A DNA stretch of 47,217 nt from Bimuria novae-zelandiae CBS 107.79 (Eukaryota > Ascomycota > Dothideomycetes > Pleosporales > Didymosphaeriaceae), in assembly GCA_010015655.1 (NCBI GenBank), contig ML976673.1, forward strand, positions 642,435-689,651, in the 5' to 3' direction. Under the pieces are notes generated by a model. The model was not told the DNA's origin. It was given only the letters and a program-made list of their open reading frames with translations, and ran no database searches. The position numbers and the translations under genes are program-made. Below are positions 1 through 11,488 of this stretch, piece after piece; position 1 is the stretch's first letter, and every line of letters starts with the position of its first letter.

Positions 1-95
1 TGTGTACCTACAGTCTCCTCATCTTAGTGTAGCTGAAATAGAGCCAACTTACCTCATCTACTCTTTCGATGCAGGAGCCCGCGCTCGTCCTCACA
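1..95 (+). repeat. Gypsy-1 5' LTR, 3' portion
   Basis: Bases 1-95 are identical to 6200-6294, the last 95 bases of the 3' LTR, and end in TCACA. The complete 3' LTR is 247 bp, so 152 bp of this LTR lie upstream of the window. The predicted start of the R region is near base 21, from complementarity with the primer-binding site. Confidence 0.93.
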
Positions 96-107
96 TTACA
101 CTAAGAT
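96..107 (+). other. Gypsy-1 primer-binding site, self-priming type
   Basis: Bases 97-107 (TACACTAAGAT) directly follow the LTR and are the exact reverse complement of LTR bases 21-31 (ATCTTAGTGTA); base 96 adds a possible G-U pair with base 32. No tRNA 3'-end match is apparent. This matches the self-priming arrangement known for Tf1/sushi-group retrotransposons, in which the first ~11 nt of the transcript fold back onto the primer-binding site. The rest of the leader (108-400) shows no gene. Confidence 0.75.
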
Positions 108-400
108 CACCTCACTCGGCCGGAGGACGGCGACATAATATTAGATTAAACCGCTCGATCTGCCCACGCGCACGACTCGACAACGACTATAAGGAATCTA
201 CCACACGACTACGCTAAGCCGTCAGTTCGTTATTAAGTACGATCGCCCACACTAAGAGGTCCTAATACCACTAAGCAAAGTACCGCTCGAAGGGAGTTAA
301 AGGACCCCGTTTAGACAATACGCCGCAATCGGCTAGGAGAGCTGAGTGCACCTGCCGCTTCTATCAGACGAACGAGCCTGACAGGCAACCCACACAAACA

Positions 401-1939
401 ATGGCACCAAAACACCCATTTATAGCATCAACGCTGGAGAAGCAGATGCTGGGTGACGCGTACGACCCTACTGAGCGCTTTGTCTACCAGGAACAGGAGA
501 TCCAGAGCTACGGCTCTATTACTAAGGAGAATCACGACCGGGACACTTCCCTGAAGCTTGCTCGCGTTCAGCGAGGCATAGATAAGGACCTCCTGCAACC
601 TCCCCAGCTACCTACCTTCGCGGGCAACAAACTGATCACCGCGACGCCAGAGGCCGTGATCGAGCATTTTAGGCAGGACCCAACGGAGATTACTGCAGAA
701 CTGGTTGGCCAGCTACTTCTTCGCAGCGTGGAGCGACAGCAACTACACATGTACCGCCAGATCGCTGCCGACGCCTTAGCCGAAGGCGAAGAGCTCCATA
801 ACGCCCTCGTCCAGGAGCAGCAGAAAGCAGAGGCAGCACGGCAGAAGATAGATAAGCTGGAAGCCTAGTTAGCTAAGCGCGCTACCACCGCTCCTTCTCC
901 TTTACTACACACGCCAACGACTCGATCCCGCGCGACTCGATTTTCGATCCTGCCATTAACGCCTCTAACACCTCTAACACCTTAAGAGGAGCCTAGTTAC
1001 TTAGACAACTCCTCCCTTCCTCGCGCATCACCTTTCACACCAGCTACTCCGTTAGCTACTCGCGGCCCTACCGCTGGCCGCAGCCAGGGCCGCTCTGCCC
1101 GCTTTCTAGACCCGCCGTTGCTGAAGGATGGCAAGGACGTCACCTTCGATCAATAGAGAGACGGCCTAGAAGACAAAATACGGACCAACTACGACTGGTA
1201 CCAAGGTGAGAACGAGCAGGCTACCCAGAGTAACATCGCCTCATACATGCGTACACGAACCGAAGGGGCCGCTAACCAGCACCTCTCTACGCTTATCCGT
1301 ACGTTGAAGAACAGTGACCAGAAAATCGACTATCAGTACCTGCTAGATCGACTTGAGAAGACCTACGGCGACCCACATAAGAAGCTCAACGCCCGGCGCA
1401 ACTTCCAGAGACTCTACCTCAGGGACGCCGCCAACTTTGCTACGTTCCAGGGCGAGTTCTTCCGCCTTGCGCAAGAACGCTGCCTCCCAGCAGAGCAATG
1501 GGTTGAGGAGTTTCATGAGAAGCTTCCCGACGCTCTGCGCACTCAGATGAGCATCTACCGTCGCCCATACAGCGAGCGTTACGACGACTACGTCGACCTG
1601 GCGCAAGACTTCGCCCGAGAGCTCGCTATAAGCTCCCAACACAGTGGTAGTGGTAGGCGCAATCAGCTAAGCCAGGCAGACGCCCAGCAGACTCTCCCAC
1701 CGCAGCGACCGACCCGACCTCTCGTAGCAGCTCGACCGACCCGCCCCGCCGCAACGGATAGCCCGCCAATCTGCTATCATTGTCGTAAACCTGGCCACGT
1801 CGCCCGCGAGTGCCCGCATGGCTCTGTCGAACAGAAGGCAGTAGAGGACGGCGACCACGGCCTAGATAATAAGGACGAACCTAGCAACGAGCAAGAGGTG
1901 ACCCATCACGACGAGTTGTCGGAAAACGACTCTCTCTAG
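401..1939 (+). pseudogene. Gypsy-1 gag, RIP-broken
   Basis: One frame runs from the ATG at 401 to the TAG at 1937-1939 (513 codons including the stop). Stops interrupt it, the first at 866-868, with more between about 990 and 1160. The C-terminal half is clean from 1247. It ends in a CCHC zinc knuckle (CYHCRKPGHVARECP, about 1771-1815) followed by an acidic tail, the usual layout of a gypsy nucleocapsid. The middle segment resembles a retrotransposon gag capsid domain. The protein would package element RNA in virus-like particles. Pol lies in the -1 frame relative to gag, so it would need frameshifting, but I do not see a canonical slippery heptamer. Confidence 0.85.
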
Positions 1940-1980
1940 GGGAAGTCTCCTCCCTAGAGAAGCCTACTGGAGCCGTCAGC

Positions 1981-4900
1981 ATGCGAAGCCTCCTGTTTAG
2001 CGGAAGCGCCTTCGTCATGCCCTGCCGTATCTCAACCAACGGCCTCGCAATCAAACTGAAGGGCCTCATTAATACTGGCGCAGGTAGTTACGTCTTAGTC
2101 CACCTCAAACACCTGCGTACGATTGAGAAAGGGCTTAAGGCATCTATCAAGAACATGGAAGCTGTCCCCTTGGCAGGATACGACAGTCGACCAAATGGAC
2201 AGGTAGACGAGCATTTCCAGGCCGACTTGGTGCTAGACGGCCACCGTCTGACCACTCATTTCGTCCTTTGCAATACGGGCCGTCATGACCTTATTATTAG
2301 CCGCAAGCTCTTCAAGGAAGCTAATATCTGGCTTAACTGCAGGCAGCAGACGCTTAAGTGGCCAGACACAGCGCTAATTAACTATAAGTGCGATATTATT
2401 ATCCCTACGCGAGGTATCGATGCAGAAGTTAACCCTAGCTATTAAGTAGACGCCGACCAACGCGACAAGCTTATAGACATAGCTACGATACGACACAACT
2501 ATCGCTCGCCACAACAGTCCCCTTAGCGTCGAGTCTACCAGAAGAACCTAGCTAAGATGGAAGAGCAGCTACGCTGCCAGCCCGAACCGCCCCAAGGACA
2601 GCAGCCCGCACGACGGAAGCACGTCTCTCGCGAGGACCTCGCAAAGGCAGGCCTTGAGATTAACACTATAGGCGCTGCCGCATTCATGATCAACGCGCGA
2701 TAGAAGGAGACAACTATCGGCCATATTAGTGTCTACGAGGTAGAAAAGCTGATCCAGGACCGTGAGGAGGAGCTAGGCCAGACAGATCCACTAAATCCAG
2801 AAGAGGAACTTTGCCAGCTCCTTATAGAAAAGCTACCACGCCCAGGTTACGCTGGTGCGACTCTCGCCCACTTCTCAAAGAAGGACTCGGACGTCCTGCC
2901 TCCACACCGCGACGACGTTAATCACAACATCGAGCTAACTGCAGACAACACGCTGACGTCGAGCCCACTGTATAGCATGTCTCTGGAGCAGTTATAGCTT
3001 GTCAAGAACTACCTAAATGACTACCTCCGACGCGGCTTTATCACTCATAGTAACGCGCCGTACGCCTCACCAGTACTATTTGCTAAGAAGCCTGGAGGAG
3101 GGTGGCGATTCTATATTAACTACCGTAAGCTCAACGCTATCACAAAGAAGGATGTTTATCCTATCCCACTTATCTAAGAGACTCTCACGCGGCTCGCGCT
3201 CGCCAGGGTGTTCACAAAGCTAGATATATAATAAGCCTTCTATCGCATCCAACTTAATAAGAACGCCAAAGAACCAACCACCTTTTATACACGTTATGGC
3301 AACTACAAGTATCGCGTACTCCCATTTAACCTTTGCAACGGCCCTGTAACCTTCCAACGATATATTAACAAAGTACTGCAGGGACTACTCGACGACTTCT
3401 GCACAGCCTATCTAGACGATATCCTTATTTACTTAGAGGACCCGCTACAGCACGAAGAGCACGTTGCTCAGGTGCTTAAGCGACTACGCGACGCCGGCCT
3501 ACAAGTAGATATTAAGAAGAGCGAGTTCGCAGTAACAAAAACAAAGTTCCTTGGCCTAATTATTGGCACTAAAGGCATTCAGAAGGATCCAGAGAAGGTC
3601 GCCGCCGTACAGGACTGGCTAGTGCCCACCTTAGTCAAAGGCGTACAGTCGTTTCTGGGCTTCTGCAACTTCTACAGGACCTTCCTTAAGGACTATGGGC
3701 GCATCATCCGGCCACTTATGAAGCTACTTAAGAAAGGCGCCTGGCATGCTTTTGGCGAGCGCGAGCTCGCAGCCTTCTAGCAAGCCAAAGACCTCGTGCT
3801 GTTAGACAATGTCCTCGCCCACTACTCGCCCTATCGCATGACGCGCATGGAGACCGATGCCAGCGACGGGGTCGTAGCTGGCGTACTCTCTCAACTACAG
3901 GACGACGGTCTTTGGCGACCTATCGCTTTCTACTCTAAGACCATAAGCGACCCGCAGATAAACTACAATATTCACGATAAAGAAATACTTGCCATAATCT
4001 ATAGTCTTAAGGAGTGGAGATCTCAACTTATCGGCCTACAAACTACTAAGCCGTTTACTACTATCACTAACCATCGAGCGCTTAAGTACTTCTTAACTAA
4101 GCAAGAGCTCACTCCACGATAGATGCGCTGGGCCATAATAGTGGCAGACTTCAACCTTAAGCTTACCTATCGACCAGGCACTACTAACGTAGTAGCCTAC
4201 GCGCTATCACGCAAGCAAGAGGAACTGCAGACCTAAAAGGATAAAGACAAAGTAGCTCGGACGAGAGCCTTCCTGCAAGCCGAGCAGTTAGATATTAACA
4301 CTATCCAAACAACGATAAATCATCTCGCCAACCTCGCCGCTTGGGGACTGCAGCAGAAACTCGAGATCGCGGCCTCTAATACCTTTATAGCCTCTCCCTC
4401 CCTAGAGGATCCGCATGCCCTCGTCAATTAAGTAATCGAGGTAAACCGAAACCATCACAGCCTACAGAAGCTACGAGAGAGAGCTCAGACAGACCCCCAA
4501 GCGCCATGGAAGCTAAATAATTAAGGTCTACTCCTATACTAGGGCTGACTGGTTGTCCCAGCAGTCCACTTCCTACGCACCTACCTAATTCGAGCTATCC
4601 ATGCTACGCAGATCACCGCTCACCCAGGAAAACGCAAGACCGCCAAACTACTCAGAGATTAGTACTACTGGCCAAACATGGCAAAGGATGTGGACACCTA
4701 CATCGCCGCCTGCAAGGCTTGCTGATGGAGCCATATACCTCGCGATCGCACCCTAGGGCTACTTAAACCACTGCCGATACTAGAGCGAGCATGGCAGGAC
4801 GTCTCAATGGACTTCAAGTCATTCCCACCCGACAAGAAAGGGTACGATAACGCCTTTGTTGTGGTCAATCGCCTAAGCAAGCGCTGCTTCTCATTGCCCT

Positions 4901-6003
4901 GCCATAAGACAACCACGGCAGAACAGGCTGCAGACATGTACTATCGCTACATCTGGCGCGTGTACGGCCCACCAAAGTCTATTGTCTCTGATCGAGGTCC
5001 TCAGTTCATCTCTGCATTCATGAGCGAGCTATGCCGACTTATAGGCATTAAGCAGAAGCTCTTAATAGCCTATTATCCTTAGACTAATGGCAACACGGAG
5101 ATCGTAAACCAGTACCTCGACCAACGCCTCCGCCCTTTTGTTAACTATCACTAGGATAACTGGTCTAACCTACTGCCCTGCATGGACTGGGCACAAGCAA
5201 TACTGCCTCATGAGACTACAGGCCTCTCGCCGTACGAGATCGAGTTTGGACATTAGCCTACTCATCATTGGGACTGGGAGGAGCGGACAAGGACCTCACC
5301 CACGGCTCGTGAGCAAACGTCTCGGGAGGAAGCGCAGAACTACGCAAGAGTTCAACACGACGCGGTAAAGCTAGCTACGGAGATAGCTCAGAGAGGAATC
5401 ACTCAGGCCCAGGAGCAGCAAGCACGTCAAGCGAACAAGAGGCGACGTGAGCCCAACTTCGCCATAAGTGATCAAGTCTATATCACGCCTAGAGGCTTCA
5501 CCACCAGTCGCCCTAGCCGGAAGCTCGATCAGCAGATATACGGGCCCTATCCAATCATCGCTATGAAAGGACACTCCTACCAAGTCAAGCTTCCGCCATA
5601 TATGCACATGCACGACGTCTTTCACGCAGACCGCCTACGCAAGGCAGCCACAGATTCTCTGCCAGGACAGATCGAACCTGAGGAAGAACCAGTTGAGGTT
5701 GACGGTAACCCTGAGTGGCTGGTAGAGGAGATTCTCGACAGCCGCATCTATCGCGGACGCCTGCAATATAAGGTTTCCTGGGCTGCCTACGACCCTGACC
5801 CTACATGGTACAACGCCCGAGGCTTCGTCGGAGCGCCTCACAAGGTCAGAGACTATCACCAATCTTACCCAGAGAAACCTGGCCCGCCGCTGCGACTGGA
5901 TATCTGGCTGCAGGCGTACGAGGCCGGAGAGCATCTAGAGACAACAGACGAGGATGATAAAGCTGCGGGAAAGCTAGCACAAGGCAAGGCACGAAGGAGG
6001 TAA
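1981..6003 (+). pseudogene. Gypsy-1 pol (PR-RT-RH-IN-chromodomain), RIP-broken
   Basis: A single frame from before 1981 to the TAA at 6001-6003 contains all pol domains in order. Protease is near 2060-2110, where the active-site triad reads NTG instead of DTG. Reverse transcriptase spans about 3000-3780, with YLDD near 3409-3420. RNase H begins near 3850 (METDAS). The integrase zinc-binding region is near 4630-4730 and its core about 4807-5290, with DRGPQF near 4990. A chromodomain lies at about 5710-5820 (EWLVEEILDS...). Roughly twenty in-frame stops fall where relatives carry Gln or Arg, for example 3778-3780 and 4120-4122, as expected from CpA to TpA change. A serine after the RT motif became Leu (TCA to TTA) and a His in the integrase became Tyr. 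No frameshift was found. The product would be inactive. Confidence 0.9.
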
Positions 6004-6033
6004 ACACGACGGGCTCAGGGGACTGAGCCCACC

Positions 6034-6047
6034 TTGGAGGGGGGTGA
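6034..6047 (+). other. Gypsy-1 polypurine tract
   Basis: The run GGAGGGGGGTGA sits immediately before the 3' LTR start (TGTGACGG at 6048). This is the expected position of the plus-strand primer of an LTR retrotransposon. Confidence 0.7.
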
Positions 6048-6294
6048 TGTGACGGCCTGACATGCCAGCAGGTCACATGACCTCGCGTACGAGGCGCAAC
6101 TGCCGTACGCTCTGGTGCAGCTGCTCGCTCCACCAGCGCTGCTGCTGCAGATGGACAGTTGTTCCGCGCCGACGGCCGCGCACAAAAGCGCGCGAGCCCT
6201 GTGTACCTACAGTCTCCTCATCTTAGTGTAGCTGAAATAGAGCCAACTTACCTCATCTACTCTTTCGATGCAGGAGCCCGCGCTCGTCCTCACA
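6048..6294 (+). repeat. Gypsy-1 3' LTR (247 bp)
   Basis: It begins TGTGACGG and ends GTCCTCACA, with short terminal inverted repeats (TGTGA/TCACA). Its last 95 bases are identical to window bases 1-95. It contains almost no RIP changes, unlike the adjacent Copia-1 DNA. Confidence 0.92.
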
Positions 6295-6761
6295 ATACTA
6301 AATATATTAGATAACTAGTTTACTTAGTTATTTATTTACTAAGACGTCGCTAATTAACATAGCCTCTAGTAATATATTAATCTTAACGTAGCGAAGAAGA
6401 ATCTCCCTAAGCTATAAAAGCTAATTAAGCCTTAATTTACTAATTATAAGCTTGAAGCTACTAGGCTCTCTTACCTTATTACTAATAATTAAGACTTATA
6501 CTAATAGGAATATAATTAATAAAAATACTATTATAATAAGTACCGCACTTAAATAAAGACACTAGCTAATTTAAATATAAATATTAGTAAAATAATTACT
6601 ACACGTTATATATACCTAATTAAGGATTACAATACCCTATATAATTAACTAGTTACTTTTAAGAAGTTTCTTTATCTTATAGACGCGACGCGCTATCGTA
6701 AGCTAGCTAATAAATATAATACTTTTAAGACTACGCTATAAGCTATAAAAAAGATTAAGTA

Positions 6762-6805
6762 AGCTCGGCTATATGCTTTTCGGCCACATATACTTCTCGG
6801 CCACC
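6762..6805 (+). repeat. Pogo left terminal inverted repeat
   Basis: It pairs with 8513-8556 with about three mismatches (mainly transitions). It contains three copies of the heptamer TCGGCCA or a variant, about 17 bp apart, which are plausible transposase-binding repeats. Confidence 0.9.
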
Positions 6806-6865
6806 CCACCACAACGCGTTACTCTATTTTTGACGCTCTATACTTCAACGCCACACATACTCAAA

Positions 6866-8461
6866 ATGGATCCTCGTGAGGTTGCTTTTGATAATGCTAT
6901 CCGCGATCTTAATGCTAGTGTTTTTAAAAGCTAGCGACAAGCTGCAAAGGCGTACGGTGTTCCCCAATTATCACTTCAAGAGCGCATTAATGGCCGCCGA
7001 CCTTACGCGATAGCTCATCACCAACAGCAGCGATTGACTCCAGAACAAGAGGCCTTTCTAGTAGATTGGATACTCGATGAGGACGCACGCGCACAGCCTC
7101 CCTCCCATCCTCGTGTACGAGAAATGGCCACCCGGCTCCTCCGCATGAACGGGGACTACGAGCCTCTTGGGCAACTATGGATACCCCATTTCATCGCCCG
7201 CAACCCACGCGTCGCATCTATAGTTGGCCGAACGATTGAGAGCGCACGAACTACAGCAGCTAACTACGACACTATAAAGGCCTTTCTTGAGCTTTTTGAG
7301 CGGACAAGAATAGAGCTAGGGATACAATACGAGGATATATGGAATATGGATGAGACAGGGTGCGCACTAGGGGTATGTACGAATGCCTAGGTGCTTGCAA
7401 GCTCTTTAAAGAAGAAAGCTTATATTAAATCTCTAGAGGATCGCGAGTGGGTGTCTATTATTGAGACCATCTCAGCCACCGGCGTCAAGCTTCAATGCCT
7501 AGTCATCTTCAAAGGCAAGCATCTGCAATCTACCTGGTTCCCAGCACAAGGCACACCAAATTGGCTCTACACAACGTCAGAGAACGGCTGGACGTCCAAC
7601 TCGATCGGATATGAATGGTTACAGCGTATTTTTATACCAAATACTTCACCATCCTCTGGCAGCTATCGTCTGCTCATTCTTGATGGCCATGGCTCGCACA
7701 CACCAATTGACTTCATGTGGCTCTGCAAGGTCAACAAGATCCACCTACTATACCTCCCAGCGCACGCCTCACACCTGCTACAGCCTCTAGATCTTGCTCC
7801 TTTCTCTGTACTCAAGACACGCTATCGCAATGAGATCCGAGCTCTCTCTACACTCGATGACGCAGCCCCAATTAAGAAAGAGCGTTTTGTTGTATTATAC
7901 AACAAGGCAAGGGAAGAAGCGCTATTAGAGCGTGTTATACAAGCTGGCTAGCGGGCTTCTGGACTCTGCCCATACAACCCAGGCCTTGTACTACTGTCAT
8001 CCCAAATAACTGGCCGACCAGTTACTCCTCCCGCAGCTTATCAAACATCAGATCGATTAGATCAAGTCTTTAACACCCCACGAAGCTCACAGGCCCTATA
8101 TAAGGCTCAGCAGCAACTTCTACTGTCAGAATCTCTCTCACGAAGCACCCGCTTAGTGCTTGGCAAAGCAGGCAAAGCTATTGCAGAAGCCAACACTAGG
8201 GCAGCTTAGCTTAAGGCTGAGAATTAACGACTTAAATATTAATTAGATAGTACTAGGGTTACCCGCGTAAGAAAGCGAGTTCAGGTTAATCTAAATGAAC
8301 GCTTTAGCAACGTTGAGAGTATTAAGGCTGCGATTGATCGCGCAGCTGCTCTACAGGCTCAATAGAAAAGCACTTCGCCAGAGAAAGAAGCTCAAAAGGC
8401 AGCAGCAGCAGTAGCAGCAGCGCTTACTCTTAAGTCTATGTGTACTAAGTGGCAAATATAA
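6866..8461 (+). pseudogene. Pogo/Fot1 transposase, RIP-broken
   Basis: The frame runs from the ATG at 6866 to the TAA at 8459 (531 amino acids), the usual length for Fot1 transposases. Its order is an N-terminal helix-turn-helix/CENP-B-type DNA-binding region (residues ~1-160) and then a DDE endonuclease. The catalytic motifs NMDETG (~7346), LDGHGSH (~7680) and QPLD (~7783) are intact, with exactly 35 residues between the second and third Asp (DD35D). Seven in-frame stops occur at 6932, 7388, 7949, 8207, 8225, 8240 and 8363. Most fit CAG/CAA to TAG/TAA; the one at 7949 fits TGG to TAG. There are no frameshifts. An Ala/Gln-rich repeat precedes the C-terminus. It is probably a recently inactivated copy. 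Confidence 0.9.
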
Positions 8462-8512
8462 TTGTTGTCGTTGAAAAATCGCGATTCAAAATAGTGTGGC
8501 TATCTTAGTTAG

Positions 8513-8556
8513 GGTGGCCGAGAAGTATACGTGGCCGAAAAGTATATGGCCGAGCT
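8513..8556 (-). repeat. Pogo right terminal inverted repeat
   Basis: It is the reverse complement of 6762-6805 and is bordered by the target TA. Here all three TCGGCCA heptamers are intact; in the left copy one is TCGGCTA. Confidence 0.9.
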
Positions 8557-11488
8557 TAATAGCGATTAGATTAGGTATATATTATAGCTTAGGGCAAGGC
8601 TGTTAGCCTGCTTAAAACTAATAATAATTAACTATAGGAAGACTTCTTTATTACCTAGAAAATACTTAATTAAGAGTACGCTATATCCTGCCTACGTAAG
8701 ATTTTTAAGTATAAAGCGCAAGATACTACTATTAAAATCTTATTTCTAAAGACTTACCTCGCTAAGATAACTACCTATCTACGCTATATAAAACTATACT
8801 TAATAGGTCTAGTAGTATTTACTACTAAGCTAGGCATCGCTAAATAAGTTAATTTTAAACACGATAATAGCTAAGGTAGTAGTCGCGACTAAGATAAGCT
8901 ATCTAAAAACTATATCTATAAGAAAAAGTACTAGTATACTAATTACTTTATCTTTAACACACAACACCTACGACGTCTAAAAGACTATTAGCCTACTACT
9001 AAGGCTGTATAAAAGGTTAAAAAAGTATAAAAAAACCCTAAAATTAATAAGCGTATTAAGACTACTCTAACTAAATAGGCAGCTTAATAACTAAAGAATA
9101 CTAGATTATTATAAATTAATAATAATAATCCTCCTGCTAAAGATAGTAACACCTTTGTGGTAGTTGCTGGCCTATCACATATTAGTATCGATCAAGTCGA
9201 TTCTCTCGAACTCGAATCACTCGAATCTCGATCAAATGACGTTTCAAACATGATTACGCTGGATACCAATACTGAGCCTGAGGGAGAGCTTATAGTGATG
9301 GTTGGAGATAACACTGACAAGACTAAGCTTCTCAATCGATGGATCGTTGATCTAGGATTAAACACCTACGTTATTAATACAGAGTTATAGCATAGCTAGA
9401 AGAGGATAAATAATAATCTAAAGCGTTACTACCTCTATACTAGTAATAGCTATATCTTTATTATAGCTTAGGGCACGATAAAACTCGTCGCTTATATACT
9501 ATATAGACTATAGACGCTAGAGCTAACGCACGTCGCATACGTTAAAGGCTTTCTTATAACCGTATTAGGACTTGCTCGCTATTATATAGAGTCTATTTAC
9601 TTTAACTCTAGCTAAGATATCTTATACATGCATTAGCTATCCTACGTTATTATATAATTTAAGTACAACGGAGGTTACTAGCTTATTAACGCAGAGCTAT
9701 TATATTAACTACCTCTATTATTACTCTACTTAATACTAAGTATATTTAGAGTATTATATCGCCCGTCGTACGCACTAAAGCTAACTAATATTATTAATTA
9801 ACGTATTATATATTAGATTTAGGGCTACCTAGGCTATAAGGTAGTTAAATAACTAAAGGTAAACGTTATTAGCGTTTAACTAACAAGAGAACACATAGAC
9901 TATCTCTATTAAATATATATTAAAGCTTAAATAACTTATATTATTTTAAGACGCCTGGCTAAGAGCCGTACATAATAACTATTTTATTAAATTATAATAG
10001 ATATTATTTATATTATTCCTATAGGAGAGGAATGTATTAATAGCAGTAAGTACGCCCTATACTCTATAGATAAGTACTTAAAGTAGCATAAAATTACTAT
10101 AGTTAAGTAAAAGGATAAGTTAACTTTTATATGTTAGTTTATATTTTTAATCTGCAAGATCTAGCGCGTATATAACGCTAACGTAGTTACTATTTAATAT
10201 AATAATAAGAAAGGATTTAGAAATAATCTTATTAATATAATAGAAGAACTAGGCATGCTATATAAGCTGGCACTACCTAGTATAAAAGAATTAAATAGAC
10301 TTATTAAACGCGCTGGCGGAGTACTAACGTAGCAAGCTTGCGCTATACGCATACACACTAATCTGCCAAAGAGTCTATTACATAAGCTGTATCGCACCGC
10401 CGCATACATCCTTAATCGCACGCCTACTAAAGCACTAGGCTGGAAGACACCGTACGAGGTAGTATAGGGATAAAAGCTACTTATTACTTATATAAGGCCT
10501 ATTAGCTATCGCGTCTACGTTTATAACTATAATTTAAAAGCTACTAATAAGCTTAAATCGCGCACTCTAATTAGCTACCTTATTAGTTACTAAGGCACTA
10601 ATATCTTCTGTATCTAACTACTTATAAAAGATACTATTATTATTACCCGCGACGTTGTATTCAAATCTATACTTTTCTTTAATAGAATAGATAGGTATGC
10701 ATTAGGGTTAGTGTTTAAAGAAGTAATTAAACTACTTAAATATTTAGAAAAATATTAATATAATAATATTAGTATCGAAGATCTATTAACTACTTATTAA
10801 TATTACCACCTAGTAGAGACACCTACGACCTCAGCTTCGAGAGCTGTAGGCTCCCAGGTAGGAGGTAAACAGATAGACAACGTATTTAAATTAACATAGT
10901 AATAGTAATAGCTACCTACTTTAAGACCTATAATATTTACTGCTATATGTAATTATACTTCTAAAAGTAATAAAATACCTAAAAGCTATTGCTAATGCAG
11001 CAAGAGAGCTCTACAAGATATTAACCTAGACCTAACTAATATAAGCTTAATTATTACTAGTAAACGCAATTAAAAGTAGAAAGATCTAAATAACTTTATA
11101 ATTTATATATACGTAATAGCGCTAGGAGCTACACCTCTTATTAACTATCTTTATATATTTTTAACTAAGATTTACTCGATACCTACTATAGAGAAAATAC
11201 TAAAAATTTATTAATCGCAGCTGCTACCACTACTAAAGGTAATAAAGTAGCTTAAAATATATATATTTAGTAATTAATTTTAACGCGCTATAAAAGTTAA
11301 GTGGTAAGCTCTACGCGCTAAAGGAGTCTTTAGGAAGACTATAAAAATAAAGACTACTATAGACGCTAAGGTATTACTATTAATATAGATATTTATATAT
11401 AAGATTAACAAAGAAGAATACCTCTTACAGTTTAAAGCTTAACTTATTATTTAAGGAGATCTTTAAGCCCTACTTAATAATATATACG
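8557..11488 (+). pseudogene. Copia-1 gag-pol remnant
   Basis: The 5' part of this coding region is 6295-6761, before the pogo insertion. The gag C-terminus runs to about 9150. A well-preserved block at 9157-9390 ends in the protease region, where the usual aspartate motif region reads WIVDLG. The integrase C-terminal signature for copia elements is clear at about 10390-10470 (YILNRTPTKALGWKTPYEVV). Reverse transcriptase begins near 11000 and stops at the Gypsy-2 junction. Dozens of TAA/TAG codons fall at presumed Gln/Trp positions. RNase H and the 3' LTR are missing. Confidence 0.82.

Larger units (their letters stand above)
1..6294 (+). mobile_element. Gypsy-1: Ty3/gypsy LTR retrotransposon (chromovirus), 5' end cut by window
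   Basis: The order is partial 5' LTR (1-95), primer-binding site, gag (401-1939), pol (protease, reverse transcriptase, RNase H, integrase, chromodomain; about 1981-6003), purine-rich tract and 3' LTR (6048-6294). The 95 bases shared by the two LTRs are identical, which suggests a recent insertion or LTR homogenisation. The whole pol region stays in one frame and is broken only by nonsense codons, so the damage is point mutation (RIP) rather than indel decay. About 152 bases of the 5' LTR lie outside the window. The right flank (6295 on) is Copia-1 sequence, so this element probably inserted into Copia-1. The presumed target duplication would be ATACT (6295-6299), but the left copy is not visible. 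Confidence 0.93.
6762..8556 (+). mobile_element. Pogo/Fot1-like DNA transposon, complete
   Basis: Terminal inverted repeats of about 44 bp (6762-6805 and 8513-8556) flank a transposase gene, and TA dinucleotides (6760-6761, 8557-8558) border the element. Copia-2 carries the same surrounding sequence with no insert and a single TA at 26062-26063, so the boundaries and target site are confirmed within the window. The element is 1795 bp, normal for the Fot1/pogo group. Confidence 0.93.
6295..11488 (+). mobile_element. Copia-1: truncated Ty1/copia element, hosting a pogo element
   Basis: The segment is colinear with the reverse complement of Copia-2: base 6295 corresponds to about 26528, and 11488 to about 23140. 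It lacks both LTRs. The left end is cut by Gypsy-1, and the right end is cut by the Gypsy-2 LTR in the middle of the reverse transcriptase. A pogo/Fot1 element (6762-8556) interrupts gag. Base composition is extremely AT-rich, with CpA/TpG almost absent except in a few islands (about 9150-9390, 10310-10470, 10830-10880). Confidence 0.88.

Noticed and set aside
1981..6003. Possible reassignment of TAA/TAG to glutamine, since stops fall at Gln positions
   Set aside because: The transporter and oxidoreductase use ordinary stops and no internal TAA/TAG. The repeats also show His-to-Tyr, Ser-to-Leu, Asp-to-Asn and Trp-to-stop changes in CpA/TpG context, which RIP explains and a recoding would not.
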